Below are positions 41,092 to 49,935 of a stretch of DNA of 64,000 nt, in pieces. The notes beneath the pieces were generated by a model that saw only the letters and a list, made by a program, of their open reading frames with translations, did not search any database and was not told where the DNA came from. Numbering within the stretch: the stretch's first letter is position 1; every line of letters begins with the position of its first letter. Origin of the DNA: JADKFD01 sp050250665 (GTDB lineage: Bacteria > Pseudomonadota > Gammaproteobacteria > Xanthomonadales > SZUA-5); the NCBI GenBank assembly GCA_050250665.1, contig JBFWOF010000011.1, positions 58,072 to 122,071 of the forward strand, given 5' to 3'. The position numbers and the translations under genes are program-made.

Positions 41092-43254
41092 CTACCCCAC
41101 CCGCTCCGCCTCGGTGACATTGCTGAGCGAGCGCAGCTTGGTCAGCACATTGGCCAGCTGGCCGAAATCGGCGACTTTGAGGGTGAGGTGCAAGGTGGCA
41201 TAGCCGCTACCGGGATCGTCCTTGCTGTCCATGGCGCCGATGTTGATCTGCTCGGCGGCGAGCACGGCCCCGACATCGCGGATCAAACCGGTGCGATTGA
41301 AGGCCGACACCCGCACCTTCACCGCGTAGCGGTCATCGCGCTTGCCGCCCCACTGCACGTCGATGACCCGCTCGGGCGAGCGCCCGGACAGATTCAGCAG
41401 GCTCTTGCAGTCGGCACGATGGACGCTGACCCCGCGGCCCTTGGTGATGAAGCCGACCACGGCGTCACCGGGCAGCGGATTGCAGCAGCCGGCCATCGTC
41501 ACCATCAGATTGCCGACGCCTTCGATGACGATGGCGTCCTTGTCACGACGCGGTCCGATCTGGGAACCCAGGCGCTGGGTCAGGATCTGCGCCGGATCGG
41601 CCTTGGGGGCATCGGCCTCGTGGACCACGCGCGCCACCTGGGCCGGTGACAGATCGCCGAGCGCCACGGCCACATAGAGATCGTCGAGCGTCTCCGCATG
41701 GAACTTGGGCAGCAGCGGTTCCAGTTTGCCGGGCGTCAGCGCCAGCCGCTTCAGTTCGCGCTCGAGGATGTCGCGGCCATCGCGCACGTTCTGCTCGCGA
41801 TCCAGCTTGTGGAACCAGGCCCGCACCTTGTGGCGCGAACGGGTGCTGGCCAGATAGCCCAGCTGTGGCAACAGCCAGTCGCGCTTGGGTTGCCCCTCCT
41901 TGGCCGTCAGGATCTCGACGCGGTCGCCGGTGCGCGGCGTGAAGGTCAGCGGCACGATGCGGCCATTGACCTTGGCACCGCGACAGCGATGTCCGACTTC
42001 GGTATGCACGGTGTAGGCGAAATCAAGCACGGTGGCGCCGCGCGGCAAATCGATGACCGCACCCCTGGGGGTCAGCAGATAGACCCGATCTTCGAGCAAC
42101 TCGGTGGAAAAGCCAGCGATCAGTGCAGCATCGTCCTGACCGTCGTCGCGGCTTTCCAGCAGCTGCCGCATCCACTGGATCTTGCGTTCGAAATCGGCGC
42201 CAGCGCCGCCGCCTTCCTTGTAGCGCCAATGCGCGGCAACGCCGAGTTCGGCGTGCTGATGCATCTCATGGGTGCGAATCTGCACTTCCAGCGCCTTGCC
42301 TTCCGGGCCGATCACCGCCGTGTGCAGCGAGCGATAGTCATTGCCCTTGGGTTTGGCGATGTAGTCGTCGAACTCCTTGGGGATTGGCGTCCAGCGGGCA
42401 TGGACCACGCCGAGCGCGGCGTAACAGGTGGGCACATCAGGCACCAGCACGCGCACGGCGCGCACGTCGTAGAGCTCGGAAAAATCCACTTCCTTGCGCT
42501 GCATCTTCTTCCAGATGCTGTAGATGTGCTTGGGCCGGCCCGCGACATCCGCCTGCAGGCTGGCCGCGCTCAGCGACTGTCGAAGTTCGCGCAGCACCAG
42601 ATTGATGTAGCGCTCACGGTCCTCGCGGCGTTCATCCAGCAGACTGGCGATGCGCTTGTAGGTATCGGGCTGCAGATAGCGAAAGACCAGGTCTTCCAGC
42701 TCCCATTTGACCTGCCAGATGCCAAGACGATTGGCCAGCGGTCCGTGTATGTCGGCGGTCAGCTGGGCCAGCCGACGGCGCTCGTCGGCATCACCACGAC
42801 TGGCTGATCGCAACCGCACCAGCTGGCGGGCCAGCAGGATGAAGACCACCCGAAGGTCGCGGATCAGCGCCAGCAACAGCCGACGCAGGCCCTCGGCGCT
42901 GGCATTGGCCGCCTTGTTCTCATGCAATGGCCAGATTTTCTCGGCTTCCAGCTGGCCCAGCAACAAGGGCTCGAAAGCGGCGCCATGGCGCGCCAGCGCC
43001 TGCGACAGCGCGTCGGGCTGATGCAGCAACAGCGGGAACCAGGCAGCGGCCAGCAGGGTTTCGCTGTCCACGCCGAGATCCTGCAGCACATCCAGCGTGC
43101 GCGCCACCTCGGATTCGAGCGCAGCGCCCGATTCCAGCTTGACGAGTTTGTCGTGGATGAGCTCGAAGCCCGGTCCCAGGGCGGCGCCCAGCGCCGGATG
43201 TCTGAGCAGCCACTCGGACAGTGTGCGCGGGGGAGCCAGTTCGCGGGTCTTCAT
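41092..43254 (-). CDS. relA: (p)ppGpp synthetase RelA
   Basis: A 720-residue protein. RelA makes (p)ppGpp from ATP and GTP/GDP on stalled ribosomes, triggering the stringent response. Domains in order: an N-terminal HD-like domain without the HD metal pair (degenerate, so no hydrolase), a synthetase domain (RPKHIYSIWKKMQRKEVDFS; PIPKEFDDYIAKPKGNDYRS), a TGS domain (YLLTPRGAVIDLPRGATVLD), a helical/zinc-finger region with GCCNPLPGD, and a C-terminal ACT domain (FNRTGLIRDVGAVLAAEQIN). The E-x-D-D motif (EFDD) before YIAKPKGN marks the monofunctional RelA type, as opposed to RxKD of bifunctional SpoT. A separate SpoT is expected elsewhere. No clear ribosome site. Confidence 0.95.
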   Translation of the reverse strand: MKTRELAPPRTLSEWLLRHPALGAALGPGFELIHDKLVKLESGAALESEVARTLDVLQDLGVDSETLLAAAWFPLLLHQPDALSQALARHGAAFEPLLLGQLEAEKIWPLHENKAANASAEGLRRLLLALIRDLRVVFILLARQLVRLRSASRGDADERRRLAQLTADIHGPLANRLGIWQVKWELEDLVFRYLQPDTYKRIASLLDERREDRERYINLVLRELRQSLSAASLQADVAGRPKHIYSIWKKMQRKEVDFSELYDVRAVRVLVPDVPTCYAALGVVHARWTPIPKEFDDYIAKPKGNDYRSLHTAVIGPEGKALEVQIRTHEMHQHAELGVAAHWRYKEGGGAGADFERKIQWMRQLLESRDDGQDDAALIAGFSTELLEDRVYLLTPRGAVIDLPRGATVLDFAYTVHTEVGHRCRGAKVNGRIVPLTFTPRTGDRVEILTAKEGQPKRDWLLPQLGYLASTRSRHKVRAWFHKLDREQNVRDGRDILERELKRLALTPGKLEPLLPKFHAETLDDLYVAVALGDLSPAQVARVVHEADAPKADPAQILTQRLGSQIGPRRDKDAIVIEGVGNLMVTMAGCCNPLPGDAVVGFITKGRGVSVHRADCKSLLNLSGRSPERVIDVQWGGKRDDRYAVKVRVSAFNRTGLIRDVGAVLAAEQINIGAMDSKDDPGSGYATLHLTLKVADFGQLANVLTKLRSLSNVTEAERVG

Positions 43255-43392
43255 GCCGGGAGATTATGTCCCAGTGGCCGATGGCGCGCCGCTGGCCTGA
43301 CCGAAGCGGCGCTTGCCATGCGGGCCTCGGTCATGGGGCTGGCAGCAGTACGAATCCGGCAGGCGCGGCATCCCGCGCCTGCCGTGCAGGCA

Positions 43393-45012
43393 CTATTTGT
43401 TGGCCGGCTGCACCGTGACCGTGAAGGTCTTCTCGGTGGCGTCAACGCCGCCATTGGCGGTGCCGCCGCTGTCCTGCATGCGCACGCGCACCACCGCTGT
43501 ACCTGAGGTGCCAGTCAAGCCGAAGGCCAAGGTTCCGGATTCCGGTGAACCGCTGTAGCTGACATCAGGTGTCGAAGAGAAGATCGCGCCACCCGAATCC
43601 ACCGAGACCACGCGCTCGATGAAGGTCTGGCTGCTTTCGTCGGTGGCCGACACCGGACCCTTGCGGATCGCGGTCACGAAACCGGTGACGATCTGGGTGC
43701 CCGTGGTGCCGTTGGGTACCGAGATATTCGCGCCCAGGGTGAACTCGGGCGCATCGTTGACTGCAGTCACCGTCACCGGTACAGCCTGGGTCACCGGCGT
43801 GAAGGTGTCGGTCAAACCGATGGTGAAGCTGCCGGAGCCGTTCGCATTGGCCTGCGGGCTGATGCTCAGCTGGAAGTTCGGCTCGGTGCCGGTGAACACG
43901 CAAGACCCCGTATTCAGCAGACTGCCCCCGACGCTGCAGCTGAAGCTGGCAGGGGTCAGCACGCTGTCGGCGTCGCTGGCGCTGATCTGGATACCGGCAA
44001 TGGTCTGATCCTCGAGCAGCAAGCCACCCGGCAACTGCACCGAATTGATCACCGGCGGCGCGCTGGTCTGCACGGTCGCCGTCAACGCACGCTGATTGTT
44101 GGTCAATACGACTTCGCCCAAGGCCGGTGGCGAGAAGGCGGCGGCGCTGACCGAGAACGAGGTGCTGTTCGGCGCCGCGCCCGACATCGGTCGCGACACG
44201 CTGAAGTTGACGTTTGAACCCGGATCCAGGGAAACCGCATTCAGGGCGATATTGCCGGTGCCGTTGGCGACACCGCAGCTGGCACCGGCCGAACCGGTGC
44301 AGGTCCAGGTGCCGGCGCCCAGCGATGCCGGGAAACCACCACTGGCTTTCGGGAACCAGTCGCGCACGCGGGCGTTGCTGACAGTGACGCTGCCAGTGTT
44401 GGCGACGGTGATCGTGTAATTGAAGTTGGCGCCTGGCGCCACCGTCGACGGACCGCTGATCTGCACGGTCAGATCAGCGCCGGGCGTGCCCTTGGCTGCC
44501 TTGGCGGGAACATTCTCGAAACCGTCGACAAACAGCCCGTCGAGCGAGGGGCCGCCGTTGCTGCCTTGAAAACACGAGGCATTCGCTGCCGGCTCCATGA
44601 CGCAGCAGGCTAGCTGGGCGTCCGAAGTCACCTGGAACAGCGAGGGCGAGGCACCATTGGTAAAGTAATCGAAATTGCTGATGCCGCCGAAGATCAGGCC
44701 CGAGCTGTCGTTGTTGGGATCGCGATACTCCAGTGCCACCGGATTGACCGCCCCGCCCGGCGCCGTGGCGAAGTCCGCGCACAGCAAGGGTTGGGCCACC
44801 CGCAGATTGATCACCCGCCGGCCATTGGCGACGCTGCGATTGAGGAAGTCGATCGCCACCGCGGTGACCAGCTCGATACGCCCGGAGTTGTTGATCGCAA
44901 GCCCGGCGGAACCAGCCTTGACCGCGCGTTCGGCCTTTTCCGCCGCGTGCGCTGGCGCTGCCGCCAACACCAGAAGCCCTGTAGCAATCGCCAATCCCGA
45001 ACGAAACTGCAT
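43393..45012 (-). CDS. Secreted DUF11/cadherin-like surface protein with internal DGFE motif
   Basis: A 539-residue protein. ATG at 45012 has GGGAAGA upstream; a TTG 18 nt earlier is also in frame. The signal peptide is LAIATGLLVLAAAPAHA. Residues ~25-165 form an exported N-domain (RIELVTAVAIDFLNRSVANG; ALEYRDPNNDSSGLIFGG) ending in LDGLFVDGFENV. A DUF11-type domain follows (GADLTVQISGPSTVAPGANF, then NYTITVANTGSVTVSNARVR). The C-terminal part has beta-sandwich repeats (PQANANGSGSFTIGLTDTFT; VTVTAVNDAPEFTLGANISV). The DGFE stretch normally forms a C-terminus in sister proteins, so here an NGFE-type secreted protein seems to have been fused to adhesion-like domains. It may act in adhesion; no catalytic motif. 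Confidence 0.78.
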   Translation of the reverse strand: MQFRSGLAIATGLLVLAAAPAHAAEKAERAVKAGSAGLAINNSGRIELVTAVAIDFLNRSVANGRRVINLRVAQPLLCADFATAPGGAVNPVALEYRDPNNDSSGLIFGGISNFDYFTNGASPSLFQVTSDAQLACCVMEPAANASCFQGSNGGPSLDGLFVDGFENVPAKAAKGTPGADLTVQISGPSTVAPGANFNYTITVANTGSVTVSNARVRDWFPKASGGFPASLGAGTWTCTGSAGASCGVANGTGNIALNAVSLDPGSNVNFSVSRPMSGAAPNSTSFSVSAAAFSPPALGEVVLTNNQRALTATVQTSAPPVINSVQLPGGLLLEDQTIAGIQISASDADSVLTPASFSCSVGGSLLNTGSCVFTGTEPNFQLSISPQANANGSGSFTIGLTDTFTPVTQAVPVTVTAVNDAPEFTLGANISVPNGTTGTQIVTGFVTAIRKGPVSATDESSQTFIERVVSVDSGGAIFSSTPDVSYSGSPESGTLAFGLTGTSGTAVVRVRMQDSGGTANGGVDATEKTFTVTVQPANK

Positions 45013-45138
45013 GAGTTGTTGTCTTCCCAATCAGCCAAAAGGTGGCGACAGCAAGCCTGCGCTGCCGCAATCCGACCGATTTTAGCCCGATTACTGTTGT
45101 TTTCGTAGCGTGAAGTCGCAGTTCGGGCCGCCCACCAT

Positions 45139-46458
45139 TCAGCGCGTACTAGCAATCAAGGCCCGGAAGCGCGGCGAATAGGCTTTTTGCGACGGTTGCA
45201 GCTGATCGTTGACGCGCCGCGCCGCACGCAAATCGATGCGAACCTGCTCGTACAGAGCGAGATCGCGCTCGCCGCCGAGGACGTAGAGCTCGAATCGGGC
45301 AGCGGCGCGCATCAACAGAGCCTCGGCATGAGCGGCCGGTACCGAAGCCAGATCGGCCTCGTTGGTCCAGGCTGCTACCTTGGCAAAATCGCCCTTCAGA
45401 TAGGCTGAAGCCAACGGCCCCAGACGCGAACGCACCTGCCCGGCCAGGGCCTGCCGCGCCTGACTGGTTTCCAGCTGTCTCAGTGCGGCCTCGAGCGCCG
45501 CGCTGGCGGACTGGATGCGTGCGGCATCGTTGCTGGACAACAGGGAACGCCCCTGATCCAGGGCCTGGCGCAGTGCCTGGGCTGCCGGCGCCTGGCCGTC
45601 AGCATTGGCACTGAGTGCCCGGGCGCCGGCATCAACGCCGCGTTGCAGTTGCGAGCGGGCATCGGCCAGAGCCACGCCTCGTCCTCGATTGACCGCATCA
45701 CCCAGATCCGCCGCAAACTTGTCGACACGGGCATCCAGCGCGGCGAGATCACGTTCGAGTCCGCCCAGCGCGCCACCGTCACGGGCCTGGCGGATGCTGC
45801 GGGTGCGGGCGCCAGCGCGAGTCAGCTCACCCTCGAGTGCGTCCTTGCGACGCTGCCAGGTCACGCGGGCCGTGGCCAGCGCGGTATCGGACAAGCCTTG
45901 CGCTGCCGCCTTGAGCTTGTCGCTCATTCTGGCCAGTCGCGCTTCCAGAACCTGGGCGCGATTGCTGTCGAAGGCGGCGCTGCTGCTTGCTGCCGGTCTT
46001 GCTGGCTGGGATGCCGGCGGAGACGGCGCCGCGCTCGGAGCTGCAGGGGTCGGCGTCGGCGTCGGTGTCGGTGTCGGCGTGGCTGGCGCGGCTTCGGCAA
46101 GGCGTGTGGCGCAGGTGCGCAGCATCATCAGCCGACGATTCTCCTCGCGCAGACCACGGGCGGCTGTGACCAGGCGCGGATCACTGAGCCATTCGGTGGC
46201 TTTCGCGCAATCCTTGCGCGAGAACGCCGACAGGCCGAGGTAGAACTGCGGCAGATAAGGCAGATAGACCTGACCGTACATGCGAATGTTGGCGCGGGCG
46301 TCGGGATCGGGCTTTTCGGCCATGGCGCGCTGGATCAGGGCGTCTGCCTTTGTCCATTCCTGGCGCTCGGCGGCAGCCACACCCTCCTTGTAATCAGACT
46401 TGTAGTCAGCCAGCGCGAGCGCTGGCAGCAGCAGCAAGCCGAGCAGCCAGAGGCGCAT
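45139..46458 (-). CDS. Exported helical protein coupled to the Ser/Thr kinase
   Basis: A 439-residue protein. ATG at 46458 has AAGGAGG 8 nt upstream and overlaps the kinase stop (TGATG). The signal peptide is MRLWLLGLLLLPALALA. Residues ~18-110 resemble TPR helices (YKEGVAAAERQEWTKADALI; LPQFYLGLSAFSRKDCAKAT). A (TP)6-PA linker (about 120-155) follows, encoded by a GTCGGC/GTCGGT hexamer run near 46050. A long coiled-coil body (RLARMSDKLKAAAQGLSDTA; GLERDLAALDARVDKFAADL) ends in another helical domain. Coupling suggests it is a periplasmic partner or target-side sensor of the kinase at 46458 (inference). No enzyme motif. Confidence 0.78.
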   Translation of the reverse strand: MRLWLLGLLLLPALALADYKSDYKEGVAAAERQEWTKADALIQRAMAEKPDPDARANIRMYGQVYLPYLPQFYLGLSAFSRKDCAKATEWLSDPRLVTAARGLREENRRLMMLRTCATRLAEAAPATPTPTPTPTPTPAAPSAAPSPPASQPARPAASSSAAFDSNRAQVLEARLARMSDKLKAAAQGLSDTALATARVTWQRRKDALEGELTRAGARTRSIRQARDGGALGGLERDLAALDARVDKFAADLGDAVNRGRGVALADARSQLQRGVDAGARALSANADGQAPAAQALRQALDQGRSLLSSNDAARIQSASAALEAALRQLETSQARQALAGQVRSRLGPLASAYLKGDFAKVAAWTNEADLASVPAAHAEALLMRAAARFELYVLGGERDLALYEQVRIDLRAARRVNDQLQPSQKAYSPRFRALIASTR

Positions 46459-48794
46459 CACCAGCCTCCTTCGCGCATGAAGGCATCGGCATCGTAGCCC
46501 TCGAAGCTGACCGTCACCCGGGTCAGCTTGCCACTTTCAATCTTGACCCCTTCCTGACGCTTGCCTCCGCCCTGCCCCGACACCAGCGTGACCAGATAGC
46601 GGCCCTCCGGCAGCGTCAGCAACAGTGGCGTCGCCGCATCGGCCGGCAGCGCAATGCGTTTGCCAGCCCCATCGACGACCTGCTCGACCTTGGCCCAGGG
46701 CGCCGAACTGATGGCGACCTGCCCCTGACGGGCCTTCAGCGCAGCCTGGCGATTGGCCTCTGACGCAGCCTCCCGCTCGGCGCCGATGCGATTCTGGGCC
46801 TCGATCAAGACCGGCACGGTGACCAGATCGGCGCGTGCCTGCCCGATCAGGGCCAGCGCGCCGTCATAATCACCCCTGCCGACCATGCTGTTGGCCTCGC
46901 TCAGCACCACGGTCGATAGCAGCTGTCGCATCTGCACCAGATCGGCGGTGGCCTGGCCCAATTCGTCCAGGCGCGCCAATCCCGACAACAGAGTGGCCAG
47001 TCGTGCCGAATCCATTTCGCCGGGCGCAGCCAGCACACGGTTCCATTCGTCAACAGCCTGTTGGATCTCTGCTGCCGCCACAGTTTGCTTGAGGCTGGCC
47101 ACCAGTTTCGCCAGTTCCGGATCGTTGTCAAACAGATCGGCGAGTTCGATGGCCGCATCCAGCGCAGAACGGGTCTCGCCTGCGGCAATCGAGGCCTCAA
47201 TGGCCACGCGGGCGGCGGCAACCGCGCGTGGTTCCAGCGCCTGAAATTTGGGATCGGAGGCCAGCACCGGATGCAGTTGCACGATCAGCCGCTGCACGGT
47301 TTCGCCCGGCCGGGGCGTGGCACCGTCGACCAACTCGCGCAATCGATCCAGTTGTGCGCGGATGGCCACTTCCCGGGCCAGCGTGCTCGCCAGATTCTCG
47401 CGACCCGACTTCAGTTCGGCCAGTTCCGGCGTGTCCGGCAACCGCTCCTCCAGCACGCCCAGGGTGACATCCAGGGCCAAGAGATCGCGCCGGGCCAGTT
47501 CGCCACGGGCTTTTTCGACCAGTGAGGCACGCAGGGTCCTCAGGGCCTCGACGGTCTGCTCGGCCGTCTGATGTACCTCCTGCATCTTGCGCACCGTGTC
47601 CAGGGCACTGTCGCCCATCGGCTCGTACAGCTGCCCCATCTCCATGCGCTCGGCGAATTCGGTGCGCAAAAAGGTCAACAGCCGGTCTTCATTTTCCGTG
47701 GGTGGCTTGGTCCGCAGCGCCATCCAGCCCGCGCCCACCGCCAGCACCGTCAACACCAGGGCCACGGCCAGATACAGATACCAGGGGCGCGCTGGCGCAC
47801 CCGTCTTGACGGCGGCTTTCTTCTTTTTCGTTGCCGCCCGCTTGCCGGGTCCTACCGCCCGCCGCTGCTCGGTCAGGGCGGCCTTGAATTCGGCGTCTCG
47901 CAGCGTATCGAAGGAAAACCCCAGATCCCGCAATTGCTCCGACCAGGGCGTGTCGGGGCTGAAACTGGCGGCTTCGCGCATCGCGTCGGAATCGACGAAA
48001 ACCTCACGCAGGGCGTGGGTGAACTCGCTCATGCTCGAATAGCGATCTTCACGACGCTTGGCCAGCATCCGATCCATGACCGGCTGCAGATCCGCCAGGC
48101 TCGGCGGCATCGTCGGCAGGGGCGCCGTGAGGTGCTGCATGCACACCGCAATCGGGGTGTCGCCCTTGAAGGGCGGCTGGCCGGTCAGCAACTCGTAGAA
48201 CATGATGCCGAGTGCGTAAAGGTCGGAGCGTCCATCGACCTCGCCACCGGAGACCTGCTCGGGGCTCATGTAGATCGGAGTGCCGACGATCATGTTCTCG
48301 GCAGTGATGCGGGTCTGGCTGGCGGTGAGCTCGCGGGCGATGCCGAAATCGGTCAGCACCGGCACCCGTCCACCGCGCAACATCACGTTGGCCGGTTTCA
48401 GATCGCGGTGGATGATACCGAGCTTGTGGGCCTCTTCCAGCGCCGAGGCAACCTGGACCACGATGGCGATGGCTTCACCCACCGAGACGCCGCGCTTGAG
48501 CTGGTCGACCAGCGTGCCGCCATCCAGATACTCCATCGCGATGTAGGCCAGTTCATCGACCTTGGCGATGTCATAGATGCCACAGACGTTCTTGTGGGTG
48601 ATCTTGGCGAGCGTGCGGCCTTCACGCAGAAAGCGCTTCTCGGTCCGCTCCGGATCATCATCGCCGGCGCTGCGCAGCACCTTGATGGCCACCTTGCGAT
48701 CCAGCGAAATCTGAACGGCCAGATACACCGTGGCCATTCCCCCGGAACCGATCTGCTTGAGAAGCTTGTAGCCGGGGATTTCCGGGGTCGCCAC
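46458..48794 (-). CDS. Membrane Ser/Thr protein kinase (PknB-type) with periplasmic coiled-coil domain
   Basis: A 778-residue protein with a GTG start. The kinase domain, ~residues 8-270, is complete: glycine loop IGSGGMATVY, VAIK Lys38, HRDLKPAN (Asp131), DFG (Asp149), then GTPIYMSPEQ as the activation-loop/APE-like segment. A Lys-rich linker (KRAATKKKKAAVK) precedes one transmembrane helix (WYLYLAVALVLTVLAVGAGWMAL, ~338-360). The periplasmic part is long and helical (DTVRKMQEVHQTAEQTVEAL and later EIQQAVDEWNRVLAAPGEMD). It ends in a PEGA-like beta module (TPLLLTLPEGRYLVTLVSGQ...VTVSFEGYDADAF). An extracellular signal probably regulates it. It is divergent from the gene at 48976 and forms an operon with the exported protein at 45139. 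Confidence 0.92.
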   Translation of the reverse strand: MATPEIPGYKLLKQIGSGGMATVYLAVQISLDRKVAIKVLRSAGDDDPERTEKRFLREGRTLAKITHKNVCGIYDIAKVDELAYIAMEYLDGGTLVDQLKRGVSVGEAIAIVVQVASALEEAHKLGIIHRDLKPANVMLRGGRVPVLTDFGIARELTASQTRITAENMIVGTPIYMSPEQVSGGEVDGRSDLYALGIMFYELLTGQPPFKGDTPIAVCMQHLTAPLPTMPPSLADLQPVMDRMLAKRREDRYSSMSEFTHALREVFVDSDAMREAASFSPDTPWSEQLRDLGFSFDTLRDAEFKAALTEQRRAVGPGKRAATKKKKAAVKTGAPARPWYLYLAVALVLTVLAVGAGWMALRTKPPTENEDRLLTFLRTEFAERMEMGQLYEPMGDSALDTVRKMQEVHQTAEQTVEALRTLRASLVEKARGELARRDLLALDVTLGVLEERLPDTPELAELKSGRENLASTLAREVAIRAQLDRLRELVDGATPRPGETVQRLIVQLHPVLASDPKFQALEPRAVAAARVAIEASIAAGETRSALDAAIELADLFDNDPELAKLVASLKQTVAAAEIQQAVDEWNRVLAAPGEMDSARLATLLSGLARLDELGQATADLVQMRQLLSTVVLSEANSMVGRGDYDGALALIGQARADLVTVPVLIEAQNRIGAEREAASEANRQAALKARQGQVAISSAPWAKVEQVVDGAGKRIALPADAATPLLLTLPEGRYLVTLVSGQGGGKRQEGVKIESGKLTRVTVSFEGYDADAFMREGGW

Positions 48795-48975
48795 GATCGC
48801 ACGATGCCAAAGGGTCGAGCTGCCGAGTTTAGCATCGGTGTCGTTGAGCGCTCGCGGCCAATTGCGACGACCGGGAACCTTTGCGCAGTTTGACGGTCGG
48901 AGACCCTCAACGCGCTATATTGCGCGCCCCTTTCCCGTATGCACGGGAAATCCTACCGAGTCTCAGGAGTTTTCG

Positions 48976-49512
48976 ATGCTTTCCGCCTTGCTGTTGGTCG
49001 CCACCCTTTCCGCCGCTGATTCGGCTCCCGCCGCCGATGGCGCCCACGTCAAGGCTGCGCTCGATCTGATCGCCGCCTCGCGCACCGATCAGATGTTTGA
49101 CCAGATGAAGAATCCGACCGAGCCGATGGTCAAGTCGACCGTCGCCCAGTTCCAGGGCTGCGAATCGGCCCAGCCGGTGCTCGCCGAGTTCTCCAAGGCC
49201 ATGAGCGCTGTCAGCTTCAGCGACGAGCAGATCGAGAAGATCCGCCACGATGTGGCTCTGGTTTACACCGAAGTGTTCAGCCAGACGGAACTGGAAGAAA
49301 TGACCCGTTTCTTCAAGTCGGCCACCGGCGTGAAGATGCTCGACAAGATGCCGGACGTGATGCAGAAGATGCAGGCCGCGCAGATGCAGGGCCAGGCGAC
49401 CATGCAGGAAGGCTACAAGATCGCCCAGGGCTTCGGTCCGCGCCTGGAAGAAGCCTACAAGGCTTGCGCCGCCGCAGCGGCTCCGGCGGAAGGTCAGGCG
49501 GACGGTCAGTAA
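48976..49512 (+). CDS. Exported DUF2059 protein
   Basis: A 178-residue protein. ATG at 48976 has AGGAG 8 nt upstream. The N-terminus is a short signal segment, LSALLLVATLSAADS. The conserved DUF2059 core is visible: ALDLIAASRTDQMFDQMKNP, VALVYTEVFSQTELEEMTRF, FFKSATGVKMLDKMP, then VMQKMQAAQMQGQATMQEG. Members are small periplasmic proteins of uncertain role. The C-terminus is an Ala/Pro-rich tail. A good terminator follows at 49560. It shares a ~180-bp divergent promoter region with the kinase gene. Confidence 0.88.
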   Translation: MLSALLLVATLSAADSAPAADGAHVKAALDLIAASRTDQMFDQMKNPTEPMVKSTVAQFQGCESAQPVLAEFSKAMSAVSFSDEQIEKIRHDVALVYTEVFSQTELEEMTRFFKSATGVKMLDKMPDVMQKMQAAQMQGQATMQEGYKIAQGFGPRLEEAYKACAAAAAPAEGQADGQ

Positions 49513-49559
49513 TCGCGTGCGCCGGCAGCAACCGCCGCCGGCACATCGACGTTGATCTG

Positions 49560-49589
49560 AAAGAGCAGGCTCAGGCCTGCTCTTTTTTT
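49560..49589 (+). terminator. Rho-independent terminator
   Basis: AAAGAGCAGGC, loop TCAG, GCCTGCTCTTT, then a run of T to 49589, about 48 bp after the stop of the DUF2059 gene. Classic form. Confidence 0.92.
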
Positions 49590-49656
49590 GCCCGGGGGGT
49601 CCCGGTTGCACTCTGCATGCAGAGCGCAGCGAAACAGTCTGCGGAGACCGCTTGTT

Positions 49657-49741
49657 CACGCGGAGGCGCGGAGGTCGCGGAGAAAAGCCAAGGTTCCTAG
49701 ATGGCGATTGCACTTCTCCGCGGCCTCCGCGCCTCCGCGTG
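49657..49741. repeat. Long inverted repeat CACGCGGAGGCGCGGAGG...CCTCCGCGCCTCCGCGTG
   Basis: 85 bp with ~25-bp arms (CACGCGGAGGCGCGGAGG, then TCGCGGAGAA; mirrored by TTCTCCGCGG, then CCTCCGCGCCTCCGCGTG). It could form a strong cruciform or RNA hairpin. Confidence 0.85.
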
Positions 49742-49758
49742 ATGAATTCGGCTGGAAC

Positions 49759-49886
49759 CTGTGAGAGCGGATTCATCCGCGACCGGCCTGTGCACCACAC
49801 CAGGCAAGAGCATCGCGGGCAGAGCCCGCTCCCACATCGGCCCGTACCTGTGGGAGCGGATTCATCCGCGACCGGCCTGCCCGCGG
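49759..49886. repeat. Tandem GTGGGAGCGGATTCATCCGCGA units, with an inverted middle unit
   Basis: Units GTGAGAGCGGATTCATCCGC (~49760) and GTGGGAGCGGATTCATCCGC (~49850) are separated by AGAGCCCGCTCCCACA in inverse orientation (~49820). Related to 25632. Confidence 0.8.
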
Positions 49887-49935
49887 AGCGAGTCAGCCCG
49901 CTATGCTCTGAGCGGTCCCAGCAAGGAGCAGCATC

